A DNA stretch of 64,000 nt from Mesorhizobium sp. (GCA_004020545.1 SAQE01000010.1:1-64000); one strand, 5' to 3'; positions 1 to 8,641 are shown, counted from the first letter of the stretch. Notes: generated from the sequence alone by a model not told the origin. A program made the numbers and translations.

Positions 1-178
1 CCAGGTCGAGTTGGCGATGCGGCCCCGGTTTCTTTGACCGAGGCCGCGATCGTTTTGGGCTAACAACATGCGAAGACGGTGGTTCAGCGCCCGGACTCGC
101 TGAGACTCGCTCGCAGCGCGGCCATCATTGCTGCCGCAGGATCCTCCCGCAAAACAGGCAATTCGATCGGAGTTCAGC

Positions 179-553
179 ATGGAAGAAGCGTTCAACCGGC
201 TTGCGGAAATTGTCGCCCATGCCGCCGGGCGTGCATGGGCCTTCGCGCTGTGCCTGGTTTCGGTGACTCTCTGGGCCGTTACGGGTCCGGTTTTTCACTT
301 TTCCGAAACCTGGCAGCTGATCATCAACACCGGAACAACCATCGTTACTTTCCTTATGGTGTTCCTTATCCAAAACACTCAGAACCGCGATGGCGCAGCC
401 ATCCAGGCAAAGCTCGATGAGCTCATTCGATCGGGCCGTGCCAAAAACGACTTCATCGGCATCGACCATCTTACGGAATCTGAAGTTCAAGAATTCAGAG
501 ACAAAGGTGCAGAGGCCAAGGCTGCCAGCGGCGGGCTGGCTGCGCGTTCCTAG
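179..553 (+). CDS. Low-affinity iron permease family membrane protein
   Basis: A 124-residue protein with two hydrophobic stretches, at about residues 18-37 and 42-61, followed by a charged soluble tail. The segment FLMVFLIQNTQNRD and the following amphipathic AKLDELIR helix are typical of bacterial members of the low-affinity iron permease (Fet4-like) family. Bacterial members are much shorter than yeast Fet4, and their transport role is mostly inferred from family membership. The ATG at 179 is preferred over the upstream start at 128 because CGGAG lies about 6 nt before it. It stands alone; no operon partner is seen. Confidence 0.75.
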   Translation: MEEAFNRLAEIVAHAAGRAWAFALCLVSVTLWAVTGPVFHFSETWQLIINTGTTIVTFLMVFLIQNTQNRDGAAIQAKLDELIRSGRAKNDFIGIDHLTESEVQEFRDKGAEAKAASGGLAARS

Positions 554-794
554 AGCGATAGAGCGTTCGACGGAATTGCCGCCGAACTCCGAAAATTGCA
601 TCGCGCTTTTCCTGGCTCCTACGGAAGGCGGTCCTACTTGGAGCGACGATTCTTATTGTGGGCGCTTTCTTGATTTTACCGCGAAGAATATTGCGATCGT
701 CCGGGTCGACGAGGTCGGGCGTGTCGTTCCTGAGGCTCGAAACCTTCCGCCTCGCCTCGCGCTCCACAGCCGACCGCTTTAGATCCGCCATGGG

Positions 795-878
795 TTAGAA
801 TTCCTTGGGCGCGTTCTTCGTGTTTTCACGCTCTTCGAGGATGCGCATCTGCTGATCGTGGGTTCTTCGTCCAGTCAT
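795..878 (-). CDS. Very small conserved-looking hypothetical protein
   Basis: A 27-codon reading frame beginning MTGRRTHDQQMRILEERENT, with an excellent ribosome site (AGGAGA, 5-6 nt before ATG). Short Rhizobiales proteins that start MTGRRTHEQQ are familiar, but they are usually longer, so this may be a truncated copy. The flanking stretches 554-794 and 879-1061 show no convincing gene. Confidence 0.4.
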   Translation of the reverse strand: MTGRRTHDQQMRILEERENTKNAPKEF

Positions 879-1061
879 CGCTGTCTCCTGTGCTTCTGTC
901 GGTACGGCAATTGGACTCGATCGTTTTCGGCATGCGAAGGTGCGCCGGCACTGGCGATGATCAACGAGGCCCCGCGCCATCGGAGTAGAGCCAGGCACAT
1001 AGAATGCCCTTGGGCCGAGGAACCGCTCGGCTGGAACCACCTAAGCTCAGGGATTCCAGTA

Positions 1062-1694
1062 CTACTGCTCGCGCTCCGCTGCTTCCTCAGAAGGGGAAAG
1101 CTTCCGGCGCACCGCCTCGTCGGTCTTGTCGGCCGTGGACCTGACGACGTCGCTGACCCTATCGGCCAGCGTGCCTTCGCTCGAGGCTTGCCGCCCGACT
1201 TCCTCGCTGGCTGTCCGATAGACGTCGGCTGCAACCTGTTTTGCCTGATCGATGCCCTCTTCAAGTGCGTCTTCGGCCTTGTCCTGAAGCTGTTCGCGAT
1301 AGCGGCCCAATTGCTCGTCCTCGACTTGCGTGTGGGGCAGCATCGCGCCGATCGCGGCTCCGATGGCGAGGCCGACGGCGGCCGCTGCAAGAGGCTGGTC
1401 CTCCATCAACTGCTGCGCGGAACGGCCGGCCTTCGTCGCCATGTCAGCCGTGGCGGCCGCAGAGTTCGTCAGCGTCTGCGCTGTGCCGCTCGCGATGTCG
1501 GATACGGTGCCGGCTGCGCCGCTCGCCGCGCCGGGATTCTGGCGTCCGAAGGACTGAACGTCCTCCAGCACCTGCCCTAACGGTTTTTGTTTCAACGAGG
1601 ACGAAAGGCTTTCCAGTCCGCCGGCGGCATCCAGCATGAATTTCGAGGCCGCGCTTTGCTCCTTCTTGGCCAGATGATCGCTTGCGGCGCGCAA
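1062..1694 (-). CDS. DUF3618/YqjD-like stress protein, N-terminus probably lost
   Basis: Ala- and Ser-rich protein of 210 residues. It has a predicted amphipathic N-terminal half (AASDHLAKKEQ..., as in rhizobial nutrient-deprivation-induced proteins), a glycine-zipper-like hydrophobic patch AAAVGLAIGAAIGAML near residues 105-120, and a charged helical tail. It probably associates with membrane or ribosome, as proposed for the YqjD/DUF883 group (inference). The only usable start is TTG at 1694. Family-like sequence (SERAEETQRDIGSSLAAFGG) continues upstream in frame to a stop near 1801 without any ATG, GTG or TTG, so the natural start seems to have been lost at the junction with the neighbouring gene. 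Confidence 0.5.
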   Translation of the reverse strand: MRAASDHLAKKEQSAASKFMLDAAGGLESLSSSLKQKPLGQVLEDVQSFGRQNPGAASGAAGTVSDIASGTAQTLTNSAAATADMATKAGRSAQQLMEDQPLAAAAVGLAIGAAIGAMLPHTQVEDEQLGRYREQLQDKAEDALEEGIDQAKQVAADVYRTASEEVGRQASSEGTLADRVSDVVRSTADKTDEAVRRKLSPSEEAAEREQ

Positions 1695-1802
1695 CGCGCC
1701 GCCGAATGCCGCCAGGCTCGATCCGATATCGCGCTGCGTTTCCTCGGCTCTTTCGGATAGGGCATCCTGTGCTTCCGACGACGTAGTCGACTGCCCTTCG
1801 GG

Positions 1803-2165
1803 CTATTTCATCACGCGCCTCCTGAAGCGCCTCGCCGGCGCTTTGGGTTTCGTTCTGGAGTCGATCGGAACGCCGTTGTGGTAGGCGAACGTGATCTCCA
1901 TTGAGTCGTCGTCGAGCAATTCGGCGTGGCCGTCGCCGCTGACTTCATCCATCTCGTCGCGTCCGCCCCAGATGAAGAAGACCATCGATGGGCTGTAGCT
2001 GACATCGAGGCCGGCTTGCAGAGCACCGAAGGCAATCTCGCCGTTGTTGTCGGCCCCGATGGTGATCGTGGCTGGCCCGTTGAGGTCGAGATAATCGCGA
2101 CCCCACAGATCGGCCTCGACGATGCGCCAGTGGCCGACCAACTGGCAGCCCGCAGGCGCGGTCAT
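1803..2165 (-). CDS. Conserved hypothetical protein (about 120 aa)
   Basis: Starts MTAPAGCQLVGHWRIVEADL and continues with alternating hydrophobic/polar segments such as FGALQAGLDVSYSPSMVFF, an acidic stretch DGHAELLDDDSMEI and a basic C-terminus. This suggests a small beta-rich soluble domain, like the rhizobial 'VGHWRI' hypothetical proteins. No function is known to me. The longer frame upstream is tail sequence of a transposase, so the ATG at 2165 is chosen. It overlaps the transposase stop (ATGA). Confidence 0.55.
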   Translation of the reverse strand: MTAPAGCQLVGHWRIVEADLWGRDYLDLNGPATITIGADNNGEIAFGALQAGLDVSYSPSMVFFIWGGRDEMDEVSGDGHAELLDDDSMEITFAYHNGVPIDSRTKPKAPARRFRRRVMK

Positions 2166-2419
2166 GTCGGCACCGCCACCAGCTTCGGCAGCCGCACCAG
2201 ATTGTAGGCCGCGGCTGCGAAGGTGAAGGCCCATCCGAGACGGCCACGGCCGCGGAACCTGGTCTTGTTTTGGCCAGCGACCGTCTTGACCCAACCGAAC
2301 GCCTCCTCGATGCGCTTGCGGATACGCTGGCTAATGGCATAGTGGGGAAAGGTCTTCCCAGACCCCGCCATGACGCTCGCCGCCGTTGAAGCGCCGCGAC
2401 AATCAACCTGACAAAGCAC
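2162..2419 (-). pseudogene. IS5-family transposase, C-terminal remnant
   Basis: The peptide ISQRIRKRIEEAFGWVKTVA followed by KTRFRGRGRLGWAF and AAAAYNLVRLPKL is the characteristic end of an IS5-group DDE transposase. It contains the last catalytic glutamate (RIEEAFGW). Only about 80 residues remain. No upstream D-D portion is present in any frame and no terminal inverted repeats were found. It marks an old insertion followed by deletion. Confidence 0.75.
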
Positions 2420-2703
2420 TTGCGCGCGTCAATCAAAGCCGCAATCATCACACCCGCCGCGACGCCGGATTCTTATCCAGATTGTCGCGCTACAGCTCCC
2501 CGCGCGCAACGACGGATGAGGCAATAGAGCAAACGGCGGAATGCCGGGCCAGCCGCCCGGCGCGCTCGCCTGATCGAGCTGATCGAGAGCTTTCTGCAAG
2601 GCGTCCATCACGCGGTCCCCTGAGGCTTGGCTGCGACCTTCTTCTTCGTATTCTCTCGTATGGTCTGGCGAACCTAAAGACACTGAATGATGTGACCAAG
2701 CAC

Positions 2704-2829
2704 TCACATACAGTGGCAAATCCTCGCAAGGAAAAACACGCCCACACCATAAGGGATGACGAGAAGTCCGAAGGCAATCCAATAACCCGGCTGCGCTATT
2801 GCCGCGAAATCTGAGAGAAGCTGTTTCAT
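2704..2829 (-). CDS. Possible 41-aa single-span membrane peptide
   Basis: MKQLLSDFAAIAQPGYWIAF leads into a strongly hydrophobic run GLLVIPYGVGVFFLARI, which would span the membrane once. The ribosome site is weak (GGTGG). Nothing else supports expression. It sits in degraded DNA between the transposase remnant and a broken XRE gene, so this is a tentative call. Confidence 0.25.
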   Translation of the reverse strand: MKQLLSDFAAIAQPGYWIAFGLLVIPYGVGVFFLARICHCM

Positions 2830-2978
2830 CGCCACCGAACGATGGGTGATCATCGTTGTTCCAAGTGGCAGCGGTCGGAGGGGCATTTGGCCTGCGATTT
2901 TTGCCGGCAAGGGAACATGTTCTTGAACTTCCAGTTCGAGGCGGGATCAAGAAACAGTGGAGATGTTTGGTGGCTCCT

Positions 2979-3275
2979 CTAACGCCAGAGCAGGTAATGG
3001 CCGCCAGGGCCTTGTTGAACTGGCCGCGGGTGCGGGCTTGGAGCAAAATGTGATTTGAGCGGGGCGAGTATTCGCCAATTCGAGCGTGGGGGTCGGATGC
3101 CACCGGCGGAAAAACCACTTGCGATGCGCCAGGTTTCCAGGCCGCCGGCGTCGTGTTTTTCGGACAGGACGCCTCCGGTAAGCCGGTCGTCCGATTGCAG
3201 GCGTCGAAAGCCGCGCACATCACCAATCTCGCCGAGGGCGAGCAGGGACAATCGGCAACAGCGAAATGTGACTGA
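2979..3275 (+). pseudogene. Small XRE-type regulator, broken by frameshifts
   Basis: Three consecutive frames together spell a typical small rhizobial helix-turn-helix protein: LTPEQVMAARALLNWPRV (2979 on), then LSGASIRQFERGGRMPPAEK (3055 on), then FQAAGVVFFGQDASG with a stop near 3275. The family normally reads these parts in one frame of about 80-100 residues. Two frame breaks mean no functional product is expected. Confidence 0.6.
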
Positions 3276-3278
3276 AGG

Positions 3279-4331
3279 TCAAGGAAGCTGCGCCAGTTCT
3301 TCGCGTGGCAAACTGCGGTCGTTCGGCAGAAGCGGCGCAGGCGGACTGCCCAGATGACGCGACAATGCTTCGACAGTTGGGGTATAGCGTTTCCTGAGCG
3401 AGGCTAGTCGATCCAAGCCATGACGTTTTGGGCCTCCGTAGCCTGCCCTTGCCGCACGTTCCAGGACCCGGTGCAACACCCTTCTGTCGGTTGTCGGGCG
3501 GTCGATGTCGAGCCGCAGCAATTTGCTCAGCTCGTCAGCAAGGTGGGTGCCTTCCTCACGCAGCAGAATAGCCTTGCCGCGCAGGTTGGGCTCATCGATC
3601 GCCTCGATAACGGCGGCGAGGTCCAACAGTGCGGCGAGCGTGGCAGGCCACCCCGCACCCGTTTCCAGAGACCGGAAATAGATCAGGAACGGGTGCGATG
3701 CATGGCTCTGCAGCACCTCGGCGCACCAGTCTCTGCCCTTTACGAGCACCTGTTCCAGCTCATCCTTGCAACCGAGTGAAGCGTAGCGTTCCAGCAACGC
3801 GACCGCGGATGGCGGATCGCCTGAGGCAGTGGTGATCTTGAGGATGCCGGAGTCACGCCTGCCGATGCTGGTCTGTACCTGAAGCAGATAAGTTACGGCC
3901 ATCGTCATGACCGACAGGCCGCAAAATCCCGCCGTGATGTTGACCCAACGGGCAGGACCGGTCGCGTCCGTTTCGCTGAGGCCGACCGTCACCAGGCTGC
4001 TTCCCGCAACGAATACCGCCTGGGAGAAGGTCGGGACCGCGGGCCGGTACCAACCGCTCAGCGCAGCCACCATCAGCCCGAAACCGAAAATGAGGAGCAG
4101 CATCCACCCGATGAAAGACGCTACCAGCACGAAAGGCGCGAACGCCGCCGGAATGGCGGCGTCGCGTCCGCGAACATGCCTCAGCCCGAACAAGCCGGCG
4201 AAAACCATCCGGCTTGCAAGACGGAGGGAGGCTCGGCTCTCGCCGGGCACAACGACGGTGTCAAAAACGTCGCGAAGCGTGAACCAGACGAGGAGGGTTC
4301 CGACGAGGAACTGCAGGATATCGACGAGCAT
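3279..4331 (-). CDS. Two-TM potassium/ion channel family protein
   Basis: About 350 residues. A first membrane segment (VDILQFLVGTLLVWFTLRDV, ending in the conserved RDVFDTVVVP motif of rhizobial two-pore-domain-like channels), further hydrophobic segments near residues 60-95, a pore-loop region FVAGSSLVTVGLSETD, a last membrane helix, and a long helical cytoplasmic domain. In ordinary K+ channels the filter is TVGYG; here it reads TVGLS, so selectivity is uncertain. The start is unclear: ATG at 4331 has AGGAG directly adjacent, and the frame stays open upstream to 4478. It stands alone. Confidence 0.65.
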   Translation of the reverse strand: MLVDILQFLVGTLLVWFTLRDVFDTVVVPGESRASLRLASRMVFAGLFGLRHVRGRDAAIPAAFAPFVLVASFIGWMLLLIFGFGLMVAALSGWYRPAVPTFSQAVFVAGSSLVTVGLSETDATGPARWVNITAGFCGLSVMTMAVTYLLQVQTSIGRRDSGILKITTASGDPPSAVALLERYASLGCKDELEQVLVKGRDWCAEVLQSHASHPFLIYFRSLETGAGWPATLAALLDLAAVIEAIDEPNLRGKAILLREEGTHLADELSKLLRLDIDRPTTDRRVLHRVLERAARAGYGGPKRHGLDRLASLRKRYTPTVEALSRHLGSPPAPLLPNDRSLPREELAQLP

Positions 4332-4661
4332 CTCCTGTAACGGCCAGATCGGCCTTGGGTTCAGAAAACCCTGGCCTCCCCCTGCGTCGGACCCGCAGGG
4401 AAGCGGAAAGCGTAAGCTCCCCGAGCCGCCGATCGCTCGTCTCGCCCCGAAGCCGGCAAGATCGCAAACCGGCGACAATTACAAACGGGCGCGCGTATCA
4501 AACAGCCGTGATGGCAAAAGCGATCTGCTGCGGACTCGGCTCCGTCCGATTGCTCTCCCGATCCAGCTGCCTCGGCCAGCCAACCTCGTCAGTGCAAACC
4601 TCCACATGTTCGAGGAACAAAGCAGCCATTTGTCATCAACAAACGTTTTCGGGTCATCTCT
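4332..4661. other. Intergenic region without recognised gene
   Basis: Separates the minus-strand channel gene from the plus-strand dehydrogenase fragment. Possible divergent promoter space. I see no convincing reading frame, hairpin or repeat. Confidence 0.4.
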
Positions 4662-5066
4662 CCGCCTGCCGCAGCCGCGCCGCCCGATGACGGGCAGTGG
4701 ACGATGCCGGCCAAGAACTACGCCTCGACCCGCTTTGGCGAGCTCGCCGAAATCAACGAAGCCAACGTCAAGAACCTACAGGTCGCCTTCACCTTCTCGA
4801 CGGGGGTGAACAAGGGCCAGGAGGCCGCGCCCCTGGTCGTAAGGAGCACGATGTACATCGTGACGCCCTTTCCCAACACCGTCTATGCGCTCGACCTTTC
4901 CAAGCCCGGGGCGCCGATGAAATGGAAATACGAGCCCAATCCCGAGCCAGCGGCGCAAGGCGTCGCATGCTGCGATGTCGTCAATCGCAGTGCCGCCTTC
5001 GCCGACGGGCACGTCTTTTTCAACACGCTCGATGCCCACACCATCGCGCTCGATGCGAACACAGGG
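4662..5066 (+). pseudogene. XoxF/MxaF-type PQQ methanol dehydrogenase, N-terminal fragment
   Basis: The frame reads DDGQWTMPAKNYASTRFGEL, then VAFTFSTGV, PLVVRSTMYIVTPFPNTVYA, GVACCDVVNR and DAHTIALDANTG. This is the first roughly 135 residues of a mature lanthanide/PQQ methanol dehydrogenase, including the adjacent-cysteine motif. There is no signal peptide or start codon in front. Homology stops abruptly at about 5066, where full-length enzymes continue for some 450 more residues. A different frame after the break encodes a short hydrophobic tail (NIAAAFVLAGITVATLWVD). It is a non-functional relic. Confidence 0.8.
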
Positions 5067-5323
5067 CAGCCATCTGGAACACCCACATCGGCAACATCGC
5101 CGCTGCCTTCGTACTGGCAGGCATCACTGTGGCTACGCTGTGGGTCGACCGTCGCGACCGCGTCCGGCACGAGTCGGACGTGGCAACCGAGTGATCGCGG
5201 ACCGCTTGGCCATGCATGCAAGCACGCCGGATGCGGCAAGGATGCCGGTTGGGGCTTCGCCCGGCCAAGGCAGCCGTCGCATTGGTTCTGCTTCGAGCAC
5301 CGCAGCGAGGGAGAGAGGTTCCT

Positions 5324-5569
5324 GTGATCAGCCCGCCTAGACGCACCACTGCTTACCCCGACCGCGAGGTCGATTGTCAGGAAGCGATGGAGCCCGGCTT
5401 TCAGGCAATCGTCGACTGCATGCTCGATGTCGGCTGGCAGCGCGGCGAGGTGATGCGGGCGTTACGGCGTCTGATCGCCGCCGACAACATGACGCAGAAG
5501 GAAAACGCCAAGGTTGAAACCGAGCTGGCAATGGCGAGGGCGACGATGCGCGCCGGGAAACGCTTATAG
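5324..5569 (+). CDS. Conserved small hypothetical protein
   Basis: 81 residues from a GTG start with GAGAGG upstream. The N-terminal motif ISPPRRTTAYPDREVDCQEA followed by a predicted helical core (FQAIVDCMLDVGWQRGEVMRALRRLIAADN) recurs in Rhizobiales small hypotheticals. The helical part could form a helix-turn-helix-like unit, but no function is known. The preceding 5067-5323 stretch holds only a short hydrophobic reading frame out of register with the dehydrogenase piece. Confidence 0.55.
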   Translation: MISPPRRTTAYPDREVDCQEAMEPGFQAIVDCMLDVGWQRGEVMRALRRLIAADNMTQKENAKVETELAMARATMRAGKRL

Positions 5570-5644
5570 CTCAGTTCCCCTCCCTCTCGGCAAAACTCGC
5601 CAGGCAGGTGCCCTTCAAAATGGGACGCGATATATGCTGCTCAG

Positions 5645-5818
5645 TTAGCCCGTCTTAGGTTCGGGCTCCGGAGGCGGCGTGTTCGGGCCGGGGCAATCAG
5701 ACAATTGCTCACATGGACGGGACCGATCGCCAACGCCGCCATAGCGTTCCACGAGTTTTGCAAATCCCAAGGCGAAGGCGGAAAGAAGCGCCAGGACAAC
5801 CACGATTCGGACGGCCAT
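5645..5818 (-). CDS. Small single-span membrane/secreted hypothetical protein
   Basis: 57 residues from an internal ATG: MAVRIVVVLALLSAFALGFA forms one hydrophobic segment (signal anchor or cleavable signal). A short tail follows with two cysteines (CEQLSDC) and a Pro/Glu-rich end. An in-frame ATG further upstream (5893) adds a non-conserved-looking leader. Function unknown. Confidence 0.4.
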   Translation of the reverse strand: MAVRIVVVLALLSAFALGFAKLVERYGGVGDRSRPCEQLSDCPGPNTPPPEPEPKTG

Positions 5819-5950
5819 TCGGGACTGTAGCAGAACCTCGATCCGAGTTTGACCAGCTACAGGTAGAAGAGCGAATTCCGCGGCGCGAGCCAAGGTGTCC
5901 TTCGTTGTGGACGGATGGCAATTTAGAATGGGTGAAGCCCCGCGCGGCAG

Positions 5951-6175
5951 TCACTCGGATTCGTAATCTGACGGGCCTTTTATCGCCGCAAGTATCGCTT
6001 CATAGGCACTGCCGATTTCCTCTTCGATCTCGTCCTCGGAAATACCTGCGGCCTTCGCATCGGCGAACAGCTTGGTCGTCAGCTCCGCCACAGAAATGAT
6101 GTCGGCGCCGACGCTGCCGCGCATCACGTTGTCGGTGATCCACTTCCCAAAGAATTCTGCCCCGCGTTCGCTCAT
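5951..6175 (-). CDS. DUF768 domain protein
   Basis: 74 residues starting MSERGAEFFGKWITDNVMRG, with the conserved stretch GADIISVAELTTKLFADAKA and the acidic motif EDEIEEEIGS. This is the DUF768 family, which is strongly characteristic of Mesorhizobium and relatives and has many paralogues per genome. The molecular role is unknown. Its ATG overlaps the stop of the upstream DUF3606-like gene, so the two are probably translated from one mRNA. Confidence 0.85.
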   Translation of the reverse strand: MSERGAEFFGKWITDNVMRGSVGADIISVAELTTKLFADAKAAGISEDEIEEEIGSAYEAILAAIKGPSDYESE

Positions 6176-6354
6176 AGGCGGTGCCGCGCCTTCAGGGAAT
6201 GAGCCTCTCGAAGCAGGGAATTCCAATCGGTCCCGATCAACGTGATCAGCTCGCGGGCTTGCTCTTCGGTAATGTCTGCCTCTCTGACCAGGCGATCGGC
6301 CAAAGCCTTCATCGCCCCACTTTGCGAACCTGATCTGTTGTTATCGTCGCTCAT
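6172..6354 (-). CDS. DUF3606-like small protein
   Basis: 60 residues. The core ITEEQARELITLIGTDWNSL resembles the ITxEQARxLIxxxGxD motif of DUF3606, a small basic rhizobial family of unknown role. A well placed AGGAGGT-type site precedes the ATG (reverse complement of the region around 6362-6368). First gene of a two-gene unit with the DUF768 gene. Confidence 0.65.
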   Translation of the reverse strand: MSDDNNRSGSQSGAMKALADRLVREADITEEQARELITLIGTDWNSLLREAHSLKARHRL

Positions 6355-6575
6355 GAAACGACCTCCTAATCGTTAGAACGATCTAGAGTGCGGACTGTTC
6401 AGGTCATGCAAAAAATTCGGCGTCGACTGAGCCAGGGGATCATCCGCGGACCCGGGCCGCTGGCGATCGGGCCAGAAGACGCAGAGGATTGACTCACCGC
6501 CGACAGACCCCCCTTTTTTCTTCGCGCCAGGCCTGCCGTGTGAGATAATTCGGAGCGGCGTTGAGGGCGTCGACA

Positions 6576-6788
6576 ATGTCTTTGTCCCGCTACAGTGGTG
6601 TTTACGAACCCGCTGATCTGGCCATGCTCCAGCGGGTCTTTGATCGGCTATGCGACGAACGACGCCTAGCCAAGAAAGACCGTGAACAGCGGGAATCCCT
6701 GGCTATGGAATTGTTCCAGGTTTTCGACAACGGCACCATCGACGAAGCTGACCTATTGCGCGCCCTCTCTAAGCATCGACGGCAATAA
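6576..6788 (+). CDS. Conserved hypothetical protein (70 aa)
   Basis: Starts MSLSRYSGVYEPADLAMLQR and is entirely helical and charged (RVFDRLCDERRLAKKDREQR, MELFQVFDNGTIDEADLLRA). Similar proteins occur widely in Rhizobiales without known function. The EF-hand-like wording DNGTIDEADLL lacks a full calcium loop. It is followed 16 nt later by a rho-independent terminator, supporting a monocistronic unit. Confidence 0.6.
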   Translation: MSLSRYSGVYEPADLAMLQRVFDRLCDERRLAKKDREQRESLAMELFQVFDNGTIDEADLLRALSKHRRQ

Positions 6789-6803
6789 TGCAAAGCGCTC
6801 GTT

Positions 6804-6842
6804 AAAAGCCCGCCGCCTCAGGGAGAGAACGACGGGCTTTTT
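6804..6842 (+). terminator. Rho-independent terminator
   Basis: AAAAGCCCG at 6804-6812 pairs with CGGGCTTTT at 6833-6841, with a T run at the 3' end. It lies just after the 70-aa gene. The A/T flanks would also let it act from the other strand. Confidence 0.8.
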
Positions 6843-7220
6843 GCTTGGGTATAAATGCTGGCGGCCTAAGGGGGACGACGACCGCCACTCCCAATAATGG
6901 CTGTGCTAGGCATTCAGTTCCGAACAGTTTTGCGAAATCTGAATGGCAAAAGAGGGCTGGTGGGAACACCTCGGCCCGCTTATCATTGTAGTGACACAGG
7001 ATTTCGCGGGCCAGGCCGCGTCCTGGAAGCTGGGTTCCAGGGCAGGCTAGATTGCAACACGGCCAATGGTCTATTAGCCATTTCTTGACTAAGTCGGCCC
7101 GAGCCCGCACTTATGGCTGATGGCAAAGCGCAGCATCAACGTTGGCGACGAGGTCCAAGCATACGACGCCGTCGGTGGTGGCAGCCGGAGCATTTTTGAG
7201 ACATTGAATGTTCCACACCT
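6843..7220. other. Intergenic stretch, no firm gene
   Basis: No conserved product was recognised. A 45-codon frame near 7124 (MAKRSINVGDEVQAYDAVGG) has some coding character but no known relatives that I can name. The region leads into a truncated XRE gene. Confidence 0.3.
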
Positions 7221-7367
7221 ATGGACAGCCGAGACCAACTCTCAGCAGAACGATTAAGAGCCGCACGAACTCTCTTGAACTGGTCGCGAGTGCAATTGGC
7301 TGCCAAGGCCAAACTCAGCGAATCGACGATCTGCGAACGTGATCCGTTGAAGGGACCCCATCATTAG
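7221..7367 (+). pseudogene. Truncated XRE-type regulator (48 aa)
   Basis: LSAERLRAARTLLNWSRVQL followed by AAKAKLSESTICE is the DNA-binding helix-turn-helix of the small rhizobial XRE family. Complete members continue with a second half ending in an AGVEF-like motif. Here the frame stops after PLKGPHH, so only the N-terminal half is left. It is a second, independent relic of the family broken at 2979-3275. Confidence 0.55.
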
Positions 7368-7453
7368 CGCGATCTGAGGGTCAGAATAGTAGTCGCCACG
7401 CTGACAACAGAAACTGGCGCCGCCGCGCGCGGTAGCAGCTGTTTGACTAAGGC

Positions 7454-8329
7454 TTATTGCTCCCAAAAATCCTTCAGCGTGGCGTGACGCAGCTTTTCCT
7501 CGCCTTTCAGGAATTTCACCAGGCCGACCAAGCCTGGGTTCAGCCATTCGGCCTTTTCCTTCGCCAATCCCTTCGGCGGCGGCGCGCCGGCCCTGCGCTG
7601 CACGCGATCCCATAGGGCCTGCCGCTTGTCGGCTTTGAACGTCACGAAAGCGCCGCCCATATAGCGGCCATTATCGGCCATGAGCACCATCGCAGGCTTT
7701 CCGGTCTCGCGCTTCACGCCGATGATGTCCATTTCCTTCTGGACGTAACACTTCACCTTGCGCCAGTTCATCGTCGAGCCGCTGCGATAGCCACTGTTCA
7801 GCCGCTTCGAGACGATGCCTTCCAAGCCCGCCTCGCATGCCAAATGGTAGACGGCGTCGCCGGCGCCAGGCAGCGCTTCGCTGAACTGGATACGCCCGCC
7901 GGCAGGGATAAGGGCCTGCAGCACCTCCCGCCGGTCTTTTAGCGCCATGTCGCGCAGATCGTGTCCGTTGAGGTGCAGGAGATCGAACGCGACCAGATAG
8001 AGATCCTGTGGTCGCCTGGTGATGGCCGAGCGCAGCGCGTGGAAGTCGGACAGCCCGGCTTCGTTGGTCACGATCGTCTCGCCTTCAATGATGAAACTTT
8101 CCGCCTCGAGCTTCCTTGCCTCCGTAGCCAGCGGCCGATATTTGGCCGTCCAGTCGAAACCAGTCTTCGTGTAGAGGCGGATGCCGTCTGCGTCCTTGAC
8201 GAGCTGGGTGCGGTAGCCGTCGAATTTGACTTCGTGGCTCCATCCGTCGCCCTTGGGCGGCTGTTCGACGAGCTCCGGCTCCATCGGGCGGATGAAGGAC
8301 AGCCGGGCGCTGCCGGCAGGTTTACGCAT
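7454..8329 (-). CDS. ATP-dependent DNA ligase (LigD/LigC-type ligase domain)
   Basis: 291 residues comprising adenylation and OB-fold domains only. Motif I is KFDGYR with the adenylated lysine at about residue 35. Further nucleotidyltransferase motifs are visible: FIIEGETIV (motif III region), EGIVSKR (motif IV) and NWRKVK (motif V). It joins nicked or broken DNA with ATP. Bacterial NHEJ ligases (LigD) carry polymerase and nuclease domains too; here only the ligase core exists, as in stand-alone LigC-like proteins, and no Ku gene is nearby. The start at 8329 (MRKPAGS) is chosen; 8362 is also possible. Confidence 0.9.
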   Translation of the reverse strand: MRKPAGSARLSFIRPMEPELVEQPPKGDGWSHEVKFDGYRTQLVKDADGIRLYTKTGFDWTAKYRPLATEARKLEAESFIIEGETIVTNEAGLSDFHALRSAITRRPQDLYLVAFDLLHLNGHDLRDMALKDRREVLQALIPAGGRIQFSEALPGAGDAVYHLACEAGLEGIVSKRLNSGYRSGSTMNWRKVKCYVQKEMDIIGVKRETGKPAMVLMADNGRYMGGAFVTFKADKRQALWDRVQRRAGAPPPKGLAKEKAEWLNPGLVGLVKFLKGEEKLRHATLKDFWEQ

Positions 8330-8455
8330 TGGAACCCCACGCGATACCCGAATTTGATTCAATATCGCACGGCGGTAAGCGTTCCGTTAGCATCTACTAA
8401 AGGATCAGGGAACGTTCCCGCCCCGCTGCGGTTTTCTCGACCAGGAGGAACGGCC

Positions 8456-8641
8456 ATGGCAGACGATAGGACGAAACGCGATTTCCGGGACCGCGACCGT
8501 GTGTCAGCAGACGAGGATTATGAGGTCCGCTACTTCGCCAAGCAGCACCGTATCACGCCCGAGCAAGTTCGGGAGTTAATCGGCCAGCACGGCAACGACC
8601 GCAAGACCTTGGAACGCGAGGCCAGGAAATTGCGCGGGTGA
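8456..8641 (+). CDS. DUF3606 domain protein
   Basis: 61 residues with the textbook DUF3606 pattern: RVSADEDYEVRYFAKQHRIT, then PEQVRELIGQHGNDRKTLER. AGGAGGA lies 6 nt before the ATG. It is divergent from the ligase gene, sharing about 125 nt of promoter space. The family is small, basic and common in rhizobial accessory DNA; function unknown. Confidence 0.85.
   Translation: MADDRTKRDFRDRDRVSADEDYEVRYFAKQHRITPEQVRELIGQHGNDRKTLEREARKLRG

Noticed and set aside
1-63. Possible end of a gene running in from the left (frame ending SLTEAAIVLG then stop)
   Set aside because: Only 20 codons are visible and no family can be recognised.
2429-3226. 265-codon minus-strand frame
   Set aside because: Crosses several unrelated relics and has no continuous domain.
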